The position numbers and the translations under genes are program-made. From Polyangiaceae bacterium (lineage in GTDB: Bacteria; Myxococcota_A; Polyangia; Polyangiales; Polyangiaceae), in NCBI GenBank assembly GCA_015075635.1, contig JABTUA010000001.1:1302001-1366000 (forward strand): 64,000 nt of DNA. Direction: 5' to 3'. Under the pieces are notes generated by a model, which did no database searches, was not told where the DNA came from, and saw nothing but the letters and a program-made list of their open reading frames with translations. Positions 46,195 to 54,359 of the stretch are shown piece after piece (the first letter of the stretch is position 1; each line of letters begins with the position of its first letter).

Positions 46195-46266
46195 GCGGGA
46201 GTAACTCAGCGGTAGAGTGCCACCTTGCCAAGGTGGACGTCGAGGGTTCAAATCCCTTCTCCCGCT
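46195..46266 (+). tRNA. tRNA-Gly (anticodon GCC)
   Basis: 72 bases. The acceptor stem GCGGGAG pairs with CTCCCGC. The D arm includes the conserved AGCGGTAGAG, the anticodon loop is CTTGCCAAG (GCC), and the T arm is GAGGG TTCAAAT CCCTT. The discriminator is T and CCA is not encoded. It reads GGC/GGT codons. Its 3' half is the likely attachment site of the integrase gene that follows. Confidence 0.95.
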
Positions 46267-46287
46267 CAAGCAGAGCAGAACAGAATC

Positions 46288-46321
46288 AGCCGGTTAGCGT
46301 AGACGCGCTAGCCGGCTTTTT
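46288..46321 (+). terminator. Rho-independent terminator after tRNA-Gly
   Basis: AGCCGGTTAGCG (46288-46299) pairs with CGCTAGCCGGCT (46306-46317) with one mismatch, followed by a run of T. It ends the tRNA transcript and overlaps the last codons of the integrase gene coming from the other strand. Confidence 0.8.
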
Positions 46322-47660
46322 CGTTCTTGGCACCACCTCCAGGATCCGAAGCACCACCTGAAGCACCACCTACTGTGGGAAACGCACCACTTTGGTGCAT
46401 TCGATCACTACCGGCGTCGTCAATCCCGCGCGTCCCGAACAGGCTGATGACGCGCCCGATGCTCTCCCGCTGCTCGTCGGGTTGGACCGTCGAGTAGTGG
46501 TGCTGCATCCGCTCCGTGAGGTGCCCCGAGATGCTGCGCGTAACGAGTGCCTCGACCTTTGCAGCTCGAGCCAGATCGTTGAACGTGCGGCGCATCCCGC
46601 TCTGCGTGAAGGCGTAGCCGAGACCGATGGCCTCGGACACCTCCGCGAAGGGCTTGTTGAGCACTGTCGGCGACCGATAGCCACCCGTTACGGACGGAAA
46701 AAGCAGCTCGGACTCTGCTTGCGGCGGGGTGACGAGCTGCGTGTCCACGTGCCACCCCAGGACGTCCAGGACTTCCTGTGGCAGGTCGATGGTGTAACGG
46801 GTCTTCTGCTTGGTGGTGTTCAACGGCGTGTCGCCGAGCGTTTGTGAGCGGCGGACCAGGAGCCGGCGCTGCTCCCACAGGACGTCTGGGGTCGGCCCCG
46901 CGCGCCTGAGCGGTCGCAGCGACGACGGGCGCAGGCCCGTCGCCAGCCCGAGGTAGGTCATGGCGTAGTGCGCCGGGTGGAGCTCCCGGAGCGCGGCCAA
47001 GAACTCCGGCACCTGCTCGCGGGTCAGCGAGTTCGGCGCCTCCTCGGGGTAGGTGACGTGCTCGGACGTGTCGAAGTCCGGCACGCCCTCCGTGAAGGCT
47101 TCGGGGAGCTTGAACCGGCGCTTGGCCTCCTGCGCAATGACGCGCAAGACCGACAGCCAGCCGTTGGTCGTGTTGGGCGAGTACTCGCCCGCGACGATCA
47201 GCTCCACGATGCCCTCCCGCCACGCCAGCACGTGCTCGCTCCGGATCTGGTCGACGAAACAGTCGCCGAAGCCGGGCACGTGCCGTGACTCGTCGGCGGT
47301 AACGGTCCCGCCGATCAGGTGCTCGAGGGTGTACTTCCAGCGTTCAGCGCTTTTTGCGCTTTTGAGATGCCCCTGTCGGAGCTTGTGGTCCAGGACCGAG
47401 AGCGCGAAGTCGGCGAAGCGCGTCTTCGGTAGCTGGGCAATGACGAGGCCGGCCCGCACGCGTGCCCGCTCGTCTTCCAGCCACTTGAACGCCGTCGCCA
47501 GGTCCGCCTCGGGCAGGACCCTCTTGATCTCCTTCATGCGTCCCGTCAGGGGATCGACGACCCGGGCTCGCACGAGATGACCTCCTCCTTTCCGTTTCCA
47601 GACGCCCGGCACCCGCGTCGGGGTGACCAGGCAGTTCCACTGTGTCTTCCAGTTGTCCAT
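46308..47660 (-). CDS. Tyrosine recombinase (integrase) at tRNA-Gly
   Basis: 450 residues. The C-terminal catalytic domain shows the first Arg in LGLATGLRPSSLRPLRR, the second-box Arg in QSGMRRTFNDLAR (the usual preceding His of HXXR is Ser here), the third-box His in SISGHLTERM, and the nucleophile Tyr in QHHYSTV. The N-terminal SAM-like core-binding domain is at about residues 80-190. AAAGGAG precedes the ATG at 47660. It ends only 41 bp from tRNA-Gly, the classic position of an island integrase whose attachment site is the tRNA 3' end. The upstream HTH gene overlaps its first 317 bp. Confidence 0.92.
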   Translation of the reverse strand: MDNWKTQWNCLVTPTRVPGVWKRKGGGHLVRARVVDPLTGRMKEIKRVLPEADLATAFKWLEDERARVRAGLVIAQLPKTRFADFALSVLDHKLRQGHLKSAKSAERWKYTLEHLIGGTVTADESRHVPGFGDCFVDQIRSEHVLAWREGIVELIVAGEYSPNTTNGWLSVLRVIAQEAKRRFKLPEAFTEGVPDFDTSEHVTYPEEAPNSLTREQVPEFLAALRELHPAHYAMTYLGLATGLRPSSLRPLRRAGPTPDVLWEQRRLLVRRSQTLGDTPLNTTKQKTRYTIDLPQEVLDVLGWHVDTQLVTPPQAESELLFPSVTGGYRSPTVLNKPFAEVSEAIGLGYAFTQSGMRRTFNDLARAAKVEALVTRSISGHLTERMQHHYSTVQPDEQRESIGRVISLFGTRGIDDAGSDRMHQSGAFPTVGGASGGASDPGGGAKNEKAG

Positions 47661-48693
47661 GTGCGACTCCTTTGGGCGCCGCACCCGGACGATCCGACTC
47701 GACCGTAACAGGTGTGCCGCCGCGCAGAAATCGGTCGAGCTCCGCTGGGTCCCACATCAGGGTCCCCCGTCCGCCACGGCTGCCGGCGGCGACGATGCGC
47801 CCCTCGTGCTTCGCCTTCCTGAGCGCGGACGTGCTCGTGTAGCTGCAGTAGGCCGCCGCCTCGCGCGTCGTCAGCAGCCGTCGCGGGATGGCGGCAGGCG
47901 CTGGCACAGGGGCTGGGCCGGGCTCAGGGGTTGGTTCCGGTTCCGGGACTGGCTCTGGTGCCGGCTCTGGCTCTGGTGCCTGGTCTGGCTCTGGTGCCGG
48001 CTCTGGGTCTGGGTCTGGGTCTGGGTCCGCGCTGGCCGAGGGCGACGCCCGTGCCGGGCGGGGCCGGCGAGGGCGCGCGCGGCGACCATGGCGGCGAACC
48101 CGGAACCGCGCGTGCCGAAAGCGAGCAGCGGAAGGCATCGGGGCTGGGGTTGCGAGCTTCTGCATGCGCTCGGCGACCGTCTCACGCAGGGCGTCCAGGA
48201 TCTGCTGGCTGACCTTGGCCTGCTCGGGCTGGGGCAGCTCCAGCAGGTTTCCCGCGCTGGCGGTGATCTCGGCGATCGGGTCTTTGTCTGGAGGATTGAC
48301 GAGGAGGTCCTGGAGCACCGGCCAGAGCTCGTCAGGGCAGCCAGCCCACGAGGCGATGAAGGCATCGAAGGCGCGGAGCTCGTCCGCGCACACCCCGAGC
48401 AGGACGGCGGACTCGCGCGCGGCTTCGATGACCGCCAGGGCCGCGCCGCGGTCTCGCGTGGTCACGAGGTAGGTCAGCGCTGACTTCGGGTCCTGACGCC
48501 ACCAGGTGCGCCACGTCACGCCACAGTAGATCCGCCAGCTCTCGGGCGAGCCGGCGAAGGCCGTTACTTGCTGGGCGACCTGGCGCGCCTCCGGCGAGCA
48601 CTGGCGTGCGATCTTGACGACCTCCTCGCGGGCCCGGTCGAGAACCAACCGAAACGGGTCGGCTGCGACGAGGGTGTCGAACAGCGGGCGCAT
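47344..48693 (-). CDS. Excisionase-like HTH protein with Pro/Glu-rich linker
   Basis: 449 residues as an open frame. Residues 1-180 are helical and unrecognised (PLFDTLVAADPFRLVLDRAR, ACPDEL-type Trp/Cys segments). Residues 210-270 are Arg-rich, then Pro-Glu/Asp repeats (PEPAPEPDQAPEPEPAPEPV). Residues 275-330 are a MerR/excisionase-like helix-turn-helix (LTTREAAAYCSYTSTSALRK ... MWDPAELDRFLRG), as in island Xis proteins. The remaining 110 residues overlap the integrase gene in another frame and look like run-on translation of it. The HTH part probably helps excision and controls the integrase. ATG at 48693. Confidence 0.72.
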   Translation of the reverse strand: MRPLFDTLVAADPFRLVLDRAREEVVKIARQCSPEARQVAQQVTAFAGSPESWRIYCGVTWRTWWRQDPKSALTYLVTTRDRGAALAVIEAARESAVLLGVCADELRAFDAFIASWAGCPDELWPVLQDLLVNPPDKDPIAEITASAGNLLELPQPEQAKVSQQILDALRETVAERMQKLATPAPMPSAARFRHARFRVRRHGRRARPRRPRPARASPSASADPDPDPDPEPAPEPDQAPEPEPAPEPVPEPEPTPEPGPAPVPAPAAIPRRLLTTREAAAYCSYTSTSALRKAKHEGRIVAAGSRGGRGTLMWDPAELDRFLRGGTPVTVESDRPGAAPKGVAHGQLEDTVELPGHPDAGAGRLETERRRSSRASPGRRSPDGTHEGDQEGPARGGPGDGVQVAGRRAGTRAGRPRHCPATEDALRRLRALGPGPQAPTGASQKRKKR

Positions 48694-49032
48694 GTGTCCT
48701 GAATCGTGAGCGCTGATGGACAGCGGGTCAAGGTCGACTTCGCCGGCGAAGGCTCTGGTCGCCGGCAGGTGTTACGGGCCGACGAACGACGGGGTGGTGC
48801 GCCTCCACCTTGGGGCTACAAGAGCGCGCAGGCGCCGCTGTCGTGCACCGCGGGGGACGCGGTGGGGGAGCGACAATGCCGCGGGCGGGATAGCTGATTT
48901 GGCGGGGTTTTCTAGCTGTGTTCGGGGGCGCCGTCTGCGAGCCTCGCGGGCAGCAAGAACGCCGGCGCGGACTTCGCGGCGATCGCACTCATTCAGTGCT
49001 CGGCGTGCTCCGCCCCCCGACGAGGGACGAGC
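48694..49032. other. Gene-free gap upstream of the HTH/integrase pair
   Basis: 339 bp between the HTH start and the end of the delta-60 gene, both on the minus strand. It should contain the promoter of the HTH/integrase unit. I see no clear promoter boxes, RNA gene or repeat. Frames on the plus strand have no ribosome-binding site and poor composition. Confidence 0.5.
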
Positions 49033-50742
49033 TCAGTTCCAGAACCGAGCAGCCCACATCCTGAAGCTTGGGGTCGTGTACGGAGGGAGCCATTTGGTGC
49101 TGGCCATCACGATTCGTCCGTCCTTCTGGAATCCGATTCGGATGCCGTACATCAGCAGCGACCCAGTCGAGACCACGTATTGCCCGCCTTCTCCAAAGGC
49201 ACCATCGAGCTTGAAGTCAGGCAGGAAGCGGGTCAGCAGGATGTGTTCGCCGACAAAGCCAACGGCGAGTATCTTGTTGTCTCCCTGGCGGATTAGGTGG
49301 GTAGCGTGCTGTGGGAAGGTCACGGATCCGAAGACTCCGAGGGTCTGCGTGTCCTTCCCCGCCGAGTCCACGAGCGACAGCGTTCCAAGCCCTTTTCCGG
49401 TCAAGACGATGAAGCTCGAGGGAGGCTCGAAGAGGAACGCATGAGCCTGTCCGCTTGTGGGAGCGAATAGGAGGCTCTTGCCTTGCGTGCCGAAGTTCGG
49501 ATCCGGAGCGCCTGTCGGAGTGAGCTTTGCCATGAGCGGCTGGTATGACTGCGGGTCGTAACAGTCGTGAGACTCTCCGACCAGCATGATGCTGCCGTTC
49601 GTATTTATGCGCGCTTCATTGGCAAGCTCGCACACCGTGCCGGCCACGACGACTAGCCCCCCAGCCGCAAACGTGGAATCGATCTGCCCGTCCGCACTTA
49701 GTCTTGCGACTGCGAAGTTCCAGTTGTTGGAAGCGTTCAGTGCGCTACCTGCAAGCAGAAGTTTCCCATCGCTTTGCACGACGAGATTGCGCGCAGAGAA
49801 TTTCTTCGCCGCCGCCGGCAGCGTAGCGGTGCCGCCACTGCCGAACGCAGAGTCGATCGATCCATCCGCTTGATACCGACGTAGGACGCCACCTGTGGGA
49901 GCATTCGACTCGGTGAAGACAACCACCCCTTTCGCTCCTTGGTCAGCGATTACGGTACCGCGCTCGTCCGCGGCGATGGGAGCGTGGACTGTGCCAGACC
50001 CGCCAAACGTGGAGTCGGGCGTGCCGTCTGGCTTGAACTTCGCCAGCGCCGTGCCGTTTGGAGTCGTGCCTCCAACCGGGCCGACTCCCACCCAGCCAGC
50101 AAGGACGATGCTGTCGTCCGACCGTATCGCCATGTCGAGGCAGTAGCTGTCTACGCCGCCCGCGTGCGCTTCCAGTTGGCCTTGGTTGCCAAAGGTAGTG
50201 TCGAGTGAGCCCGGTCGTCCGCGGACGAACAGGCTGGTTGCCGCAGTCCGGTTCAGCCCTGTGCTCGACCCAGTGGCTGACACCGTGATGTCCTTCGGAC
50301 CTTGCGGCGCGGCTAGCGTTGCACTGATGGTGAGCGTAACCGACGCATCGGTGGGCGCTGCAATGGCCGTCGTTGACACGACTCCTGCGGGAAGGCCCTC
50401 GGCGGACACCACTGCAGACTCGGAGGACCCGCTGCTCCTGGTGATGGACACGGTCAGCTCGACTGAGTTCCCCAAGGTAAGAGTGACCGGCCCCGGCGCA
50501 CTCGATATCGAGAAGTCGCCCACTGCCGAATCGGGAGGAACCGCGTCGGCCCCGTCGGTCGTCGCATCCGCTCCGCCGTCCGGTGCCGCGCCTTCACCGC
50601 CGGCGTCCTTTGCGCTCCCGCAGCTCCGGGTGTCCTCACAGGAGTCCGAAGAGCTGCAGCCCTGTGCGAGCACGACGATCGAAATCAGAACTGACGCGAA
50701 GCACGCCGGGCGCCTTCTCAGGTACCTCCGCCGAATGAGCAT
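49033..50742 (-). CDS. Delta-60 repeat lipoprotein
   Basis: 569 residues. The lipobox VVLAQGCSSS is followed by an Asp/Ala/Gly linker and an Ig-like region (GPVTLTLGNSVELTVSI). From residue 180, delta-60 repeats run to the end; these 55-60-residue units (GSLDTTFGNQGQL, DGTPDSTFGGSGTV, DGSIDSAFGSGGTA, DGQIDSTFAAGGLV) fold as beta-propeller-like blades. Such proteins are common in myxobacteria and may be adhesins or scaffolds. ATG at 50742 chosen for the signal peptide; the frame is open to 50811. Base composition here is less GC-rich than the core genes, as expected in an island. Confidence 0.85.
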   Translation of the reverse strand: MLIRRRYLRRRPACFASVLISIVVLAQGCSSSDSCEDTRSCGSAKDAGGEGAAPDGGADATTDGADAVPPDSAVGDFSISSAPGPVTLTLGNSVELTVSITRSSGSSESAVVSAEGLPAGVVSTTAIAAPTDASVTLTISATLAAPQGPKDITVSATGSSTGLNRTAATSLFVRGRPGSLDTTFGNQGQLEAHAGGVDSYCLDMAIRSDDSIVLAGWVGVGPVGGTTPNGTALAKFKPDGTPDSTFGGSGTVHAPIAADERGTVIADQGAKGVVVFTESNAPTGGVLRRYQADGSIDSAFGSGGTATLPAAAKKFSARNLVVQSDGKLLLAGSALNASNNWNFAVARLSADGQIDSTFAAGGLVVVAGTVCELANEARINTNGSIMLVGESHDCYDPQSYQPLMAKLTPTGAPDPNFGTQGKSLLFAPTSGQAHAFLFEPPSSFIVLTGKGLGTLSLVDSAGKDTQTLGVFGSVTFPQHATHLIRQGDNKILAVGFVGEHILLTRFLPDFKLDGAFGEGGQYVVSTGSLLMYGIRIGFQKDGRIVMASTKWLPPYTTPSFRMWAARFWN

Positions 50743-51180
50743 GTCGCCGAGTCTACTACCGTGGGAAAAGTTGAGAACCCCCTGGCGACCGAGCGAATCC
50801 TGGTGCGACAAGCGGCGACGTTAGCCACTCCGAGATGCGAATTCCGGCTCGGCCTATGTAATCGATCCGCGTCCATCTAGACTCCAGCCCTGCGCGGCGA
50901 CGACGTCGATGGTGTCTTGGCCCCTTGGCTTCGCCCGCCCGCCAGGACGTTCCGGTCGACGCGGACTCCGTCCGGGCGCGAGGCGCCGAGGCGTCCCTGC
51001 CGCCCGCCCATTGGCGACCACTCACGTCCAGCTAAACGCGGCCCGACCATCGTGGCCTCCGCGGTGTTCTGCCTCGCGTGGGCGCTCGACGGCCCCGCAC
51101 GTCCGTCCAGTCGGACATTCCGTGTCCCAACGCGGGTTGGAGCTGTCGCGTCCAATGCTCACACTCTCGGGAGCAACGCG
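50743..51180. other. Divergent promoter region, no gene seen
   Basis: 438 bp between the delta-60 gene (minus) and the TPR gene (plus). There is an AT-rich patch at about 50830-50880 (GCCTATGTAATCGATCC) that may hold promoters. No RNA gene or repeat was found and open frames here lack ribosome-binding sites. Confidence 0.45.
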
Positions 51181-51516
51181 ATGACCCAGACTCTTCCAGG
51201 CCCCGCCGATCCCGAAAAGCCCGCGCCAGTGCCGCATGCGCTGCGTGCGCTGCACGCCCGGGCGCTCGGCGCGTTCGCGGCGGGCCGGTACCGCCGCGCG
51301 CTGCCGCTCCTCGGGCGCCTGGTCCTCGCGCTCCCTGTCGGAAACAGCCTGCGCCCGACCGTGCGTGGGTGCCTGGCCCGGGCCTTCATCGAGCTTGGCA
51401 ACGTGGCGGCGGCCCGGCGCGAGCTCGGCCATGCCCTCGCTGCCGAGCCTCAGAATTCGACGTTTCGCACGGTGCAGAAGTTGCTGCGCCGAGCTGAGCG
51501 GGAGCGACCGCTGTGA
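51181..51516 (+). CDS. Small TPR-like protein
   Basis: 111 residues. Two helical hairpins fit tetratricopeptide repeats: ALGAFAAGRYRRALPLLGRL and GCLARAFIELGNVAAARREL followed by GHALAAEPQN. This gives a short scaffold for binding another protein. ATG at 51181. It is followed 25 bp later by the small gene at 51542 and then the phosphatase gene, all on the plus strand, so they probably form one unit. No partner can be named from sequence. Confidence 0.7.
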   Translation: MTQTLPGPADPEKPAPVPHALRALHARALGAFAAGRYRRALPLLGRLVLALPVGNSLRPTVRGCLARAFIELGNVAAARRELGHALAAEPQNSTFRTVQKLLRRAERERPL

Positions 51517-51541
51517 GGGCCCGAAGCAAAGGAGGAGACGG

Positions 51542-51784
51542 ATGGATCCAGGGATCATGATCGTGTTGGCCGTGGGCCTGAGCTGCGACGGGGACACCGC
51601 GCGGCTGTGCCGGGTCGTCGTGGATCCCGCGGCGTCCCGGGGGGTCCCGGCGCTGAGCAGCGCATCGGTTGTGCTTCCGGCGGGCGAGAGTCGGAGCAGG
51701 AACGTGCTGCGCGAAGAGCGTCGCGGCGAGGGCGCTAGCGCGGGCGAGGCCGCCGCGCGACCGCGCCAAGCGGAGCCTCGCTGA
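51542..51784 (+). CDS. Unrecognised 80-residue protein
   Basis: A short gene supported mainly by its ribosome-binding site (AAAGGAGGAG, 7 bases from the ATG) and by the TGATG overlap with the phosphatase gene. The protein starts MDPGIMIVLAVGLSCDGDTA, with a short hydrophobic stretch, and ends Arg/Glu-rich. No family is recognised. It may serve only for translational coupling. Confidence 0.5.
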   Translation: MDPGIMIVLAVGLSCDGDTARLCRVVVDPAASRGVPALSSASVVLPAGESRSRNVLREERRGEGASAGEAAARPRQAEPR

Positions 51785-52308
51785 TGCTGGAGCTTCGCGA
51801 GATGCCTTGCGTTTCCGGCTTCGCCACGCCGGAAGAGCTCTACTGCGTCGCGCTCGAGCCGGCGCCCCTCTTCGGAATGCCGCATCCCATGCGGCGGCCG
51901 CCCGCGGACTGGGAATCGCTGTTCGAGGCAGGGATCCGCGGCGTGCTCTGTCTGACCGGCGAACGAGCTCACTACGACCCCACGCCGGTGGAGCTCCTGG
52001 CTGCTGTCGAGCTGGAGGATCTGTTCACGGGCGCCCCTCCGGCCGATCCTGGGGCCGAGCTCGCGCTCATCCGCCGGCACGTCGACCTGGTCCTCGATCG
52101 CCTGGCGAAGCACCAGGGAGTGGTCGTTCACTGTCTCGCCGGTCGCGGGCGCACGAGCACGGTGCTGGGCTGCGTGCTGGTGCGCCTGGGAGAAGAGCCG
52201 CAACGAGTCATCGACTACTTCGACCGCTTGCACAAAGCCCGGGGACGCACCGGCTGGCCCGAGGCGGAGTGGCAAGCGGGTGTCGTTCGGGGGGCGACGG
52301 AGTGGTGA
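51784..52308 (+). CDS. Dual-specificity / tyrosine phosphatase
   Basis: 174 residues. The P-loop VVHCLAGRGRTSTVLG is the Cys-X5-Arg signature (Cys-Leu-Ala-Gly-Arg-Gly-Arg) of the DSP/PTP family, followed by the helix GCVLVRLGEEPQRVIDYFDR. The general-acid Asp expected about 30-40 residues upstream could lie in TGAPPADPGAE. It should dephosphorylate proteins or another phosphoester. The ATG overlaps the preceding stop (TGATG). Near the kinase-rich core genome such a phosphatase is unsurprising, but in the island it is paired with a TPR protein. Confidence 0.88.
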   Translation: MLELREMPCVSGFATPEELYCVALEPAPLFGMPHPMRRPPADWESLFEAGIRGVLCLTGERAHYDPTPVELLAAVELEDLFTGAPPADPGAELALIRRHVDLVLDRLAKHQGVVVHCLAGRGRTSTVLGCVLVRLGEEPQRVIDYFDRLHKARGRTGWPEAEWQAGVVRGATEW

Positions 52309-52447
52309 GGTGACCACCAATCGTGCTCGCGGCTCCGCATTGGTGCTTCGGAAACGCTTGCTCGTAGAGTGACTGCGGGATGTCCACGAGGCCCAGAGTT
52401 GCGAGGTCGTGAAGCAGGCGCAGGTCCTTCGGAGGTACCGGTTGCCC

Positions 52448-53098
52448 CTATCGGGTGAACACGTAGAAAGGGCCCCAACCTCGTGCGTCTGACGCCGACT
52501 GGTTCAGCCGCCGCAGGCGCTCCGGAACGCGGTGGTAGGCCCACGCAGCCAGCGCACAAACCGTCGAATCGATGACGCCGTCATCGAGCTCAGGGGTGGA
52601 CCCTCTGAGACTGAAGGCGGCGTTCAGTCCTTGCCAGAGTGCATCCAGCCACGCTTGTCGACGCGGGTCCTCCTTCTTCTTGTAACCCGAGACCGCCTCG
52701 CTCTGGTCGGGCAGGAGGAATTGCAAGCACGCCCGGGGGTGCGTCTCGAGCAGGGTGCCGACTCGCGGAGCCAACGCCTCGGCGAGCTGTCGCCCGCGTA
52801 CCGGCACCGCCATGAGCGAGTTCTGAGAGGCGACCCAGTCGCGGCAGCCCGCCGGCAGCAAGGCCCGGAGTTGCTCGTCCGAGGAACGAAACCCGTTCTC
52901 CTCGCTCAGGGCGTAGGTGAGCTGCGCGTCGACCGCGGCGGCTGCCACTTCGTTGCTCGTTGCGGCTTCGACAATTTCCGCGAGCGTGCGTCGCGCGGGG
53001 CCGTTCACCAGCGTCAGGCCGTCGTCTTGCTCCACGATCAGGCAGGCCCAGGTGTTGGAGCGGCCTGCCACGTCGATGCCCATGAAGAGTGTGTCCAT
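52448..53098 (-). CDS. DUF429-type RNase H-fold protein
   Basis: 216 residues. Segments TLFMGIDVAGRSNTWACLI (first Asp), AAAVDAQLTY (second Asp) and TLLETHPRACLQFLL (Glu and the Pro-containing turn) match DUF429, a family predicted to have an RNase H-like fold. VIDSTVCALAAWAYHR near the end carries a third Asp. The acidic residues needed for metal-dependent nuclease action are present. AAAGGACGAGGC precedes the ATG at 53098. A second, longer protein with the same pattern lies at 56088-57347 on the other strand. Confidence 0.8.
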   Translation of the reverse strand: MDTLFMGIDVAGRSNTWACLIVEQDDGLTLVNGPARRTLAEIVEAATSNEVAAAAVDAQLTYALSEENGFRSSDEQLRALLPAGCRDWVASQNSLMAVPVRGRQLAEALAPRVGTLLETHPRACLQFLLPDQSEAVSGYKKKEDPRRQAWLDALWQGLNAAFSLRGSTPELDDGVIDSTVCALAAWAYHRVPERLRRLNQSASDARGWGPFYVFTR

Positions 53099-53117
53099 GC
53101 CTCGTCCTTTCTGACTC

Positions 53118-53441
53118 TCACGACTGCGCCCACGCTGACGACGGGGAGGACGGGAGCCTGACGTCGAGCTGGAGGATCTGTGCACGGGCGCCCACGACTA
53201 GTGCGGTCTCCTCCTCATCTAACGGGTCCCCGAACATCTCGATGAATCGTGGCCGCGCCTCGCGCGACAGCGCCTCGAAGCACAGTCGCGCGAACTGACG
53301 GTCGGCGCGTACCCGGACGACCAAAGCAGCGAAGCGCAGGCCGAAACGCCCGACGCACTCGGCGCAGAACACGCTCGCGAGCCGGGACGGAGTCAGACAG
53401 CACGGGCAGGCGCCGATGCGCGGCAGAGCATGGGAGGTCAC
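53118..53441 (-). CDS. Small zinc-ribbon protein A
   Basis: 107 residues. GACPCCLTPSRLASVFCAEC gives two Cys pairs (CPCC and CAEC), a zinc-ribbon pattern; then RFGLRFAALVVRVRADRQFA and REARPRFIEMFGDPLDEEE. The part after the ribbon is related to the small protein at 57742-57951 (RFVELAARVRRDRRFAAMVL). GTG at 53441 is a guess; the frame is open upstream but would overlap the PcfJ-like gene. Function unknown. It lies 19 bp from the DUF429 gene start on the same strand. Confidence 0.6.
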   Translation of the reverse strand: MTSHALPRIGACPCCLTPSRLASVFCAECVGRFGLRFAALVVRVRADRQFARLCFEALSREARPRFIEMFGDPLDEEETALVVGARAQILQLDVRLPSSPSSAWAQS

Positions 53442-53497
53442 TGCAGTGACAGACGCTCGGCGTGCGCTCCGCTTGACAGGCCCCAGCCCCCCGCCGA

Positions 53498-53980
53498 CTA
53501 ACGCGCGTGCTTGGTCGGCTTCTTCGCGCTCTTGCGCCGAGCCTGCCGCTCCTTCCACTCGACCAGGGCCGAGCGATGCCACGCGAAGACGGCTTGCCAC
53601 GTCTCGTGCGCTACCGGGCCGTTTTGAAAGCCGCGGAGCTGCGCAACGCGCGGGTGGCTCCCGCTCAGGTCGATTTCCAGTGTGGCTCGCTCGGGGCTGA
53701 GGACGCGGTAGATGCAGGCCAGACGGTTCCTCACGTCCCGGGCGTAGACCACGGAACAGTACTGCATGACACGCCCTTCCGCGTCGAGCTCCGCGAGCGT
53801 CCGAATGGGAACGATGTCCTTCGACCCCCGGAGTGCGGGCCTCGGAAATTTCTCGCGGTCATCAGTGGAGAACGTCTTGTCTGTCTGGATCAGCTGGTCT
53901 GCCAGCTCGTCGTGCAGAGTGCGCAACGCGCCGACCTGCTGAAGGTTGCGGAGGCGAGCCTCGATGTCTTGCACGCCCAA
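53498..53980 (-). CDS. PcfJ-like protein, N-terminally truncated
   Basis: 160 residues that match the C-terminal third of the PcfJ-like protein at 60127-61344: DIVPIRTLAELDAEGRVMQY with IVPVATVDELAAEGRELRHC, and IYRVLSPERATLEIDL with VYRVLAPERATLEVAI. Homology continues to and slightly beyond the first possible start (TTG 53980 or GTG 53974: ...TALGVQDIEA against AALGRRDVSA). About 250 N-terminal residues of the long form are missing. Its conserved Cys is kept (QYCSVV), but shifted in context. It may be a remnant rather than a working gene. Confidence 0.72.
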   Translation of the reverse strand: MGVQDIEARLRNLQQVGALRTLHDELADQLIQTDKTFSTDDREKFPRPALRGSKDIVPIRTLAELDAEGRVMQYCSVVYARDVRNRLACIYRVLSPERATLEIDLSGSHPRVAQLRGFQNGPVAHETWQAVFAWHRSALVEWKERQARRKSAKKPTKHAR

Positions 53981-54024
53981 CGCGGTCGCCAGGCCGGTAC
54001 CGGTTCTGGCACTGGAGCTTCAAG

Positions 54025-54318
54025 GTGTACGGGCTGCAGGACGTCACGACACGCATCGCCGCGGCCCTGCGCGCGTTGAGCTCGGACGGCATGCTCCACC
54101 CGTGGTTCGTGCAGATCGTCGACGAGGGAACGGGCCGCAAATTCGAGGGCAGTCACAACGAGCGATGGCTGCACGAGACTCGTCCCGTCGTCGAGGCCTT
54201 CCTGCACGCGAAGTACTTCCTGGAGATGGTCTGCCGCTACGGACGTGAGCTCGAGGAACCTCCGAAGACGCTGCCGAGCGGATGGGCCGCGGTGCTGGAG
54301 CTGTACGGCATCCGGTGA
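54025..54318 (+). pseudogene. 5'-truncated gene divergent from the short pcfJ-like gene
   Basis: In one frame protein-like sequence begins abruptly near 53993 (RYRFWHWSFKVYGLQDVTT) with no start codon before it; the first usable one is the GTG at 54025. The downstream part looks like a real protein (GMLHPWFVQIVDEGTGRKFE, AFLHAKYFLEMVCRYGREL, LPSGWAAVLELYGIR), and Trp-His-Trp-Ser-Phe-Lys-Val-Tyr seems familiar from myxobacterial hypothetical proteins. It is most simply a gene that lost its 5' end at the same junction that truncated the pcfJ-like gene. Confidence 0.6.
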
Positions 54319-54359
54319 GCGCCCACGGAGGCCCCGAGCCTCGCCTCAGCGCGCAGCGC

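Noticed and set aside
53655-53664. CTCCCGCTCA, matching the tRNA-Gly 3' end, as a possible attR
   Set aside because: Only 10 bases match, none of the T-arm sequence is present, and the site lies inside the PcfJ-like gene. This length is expected by chance.
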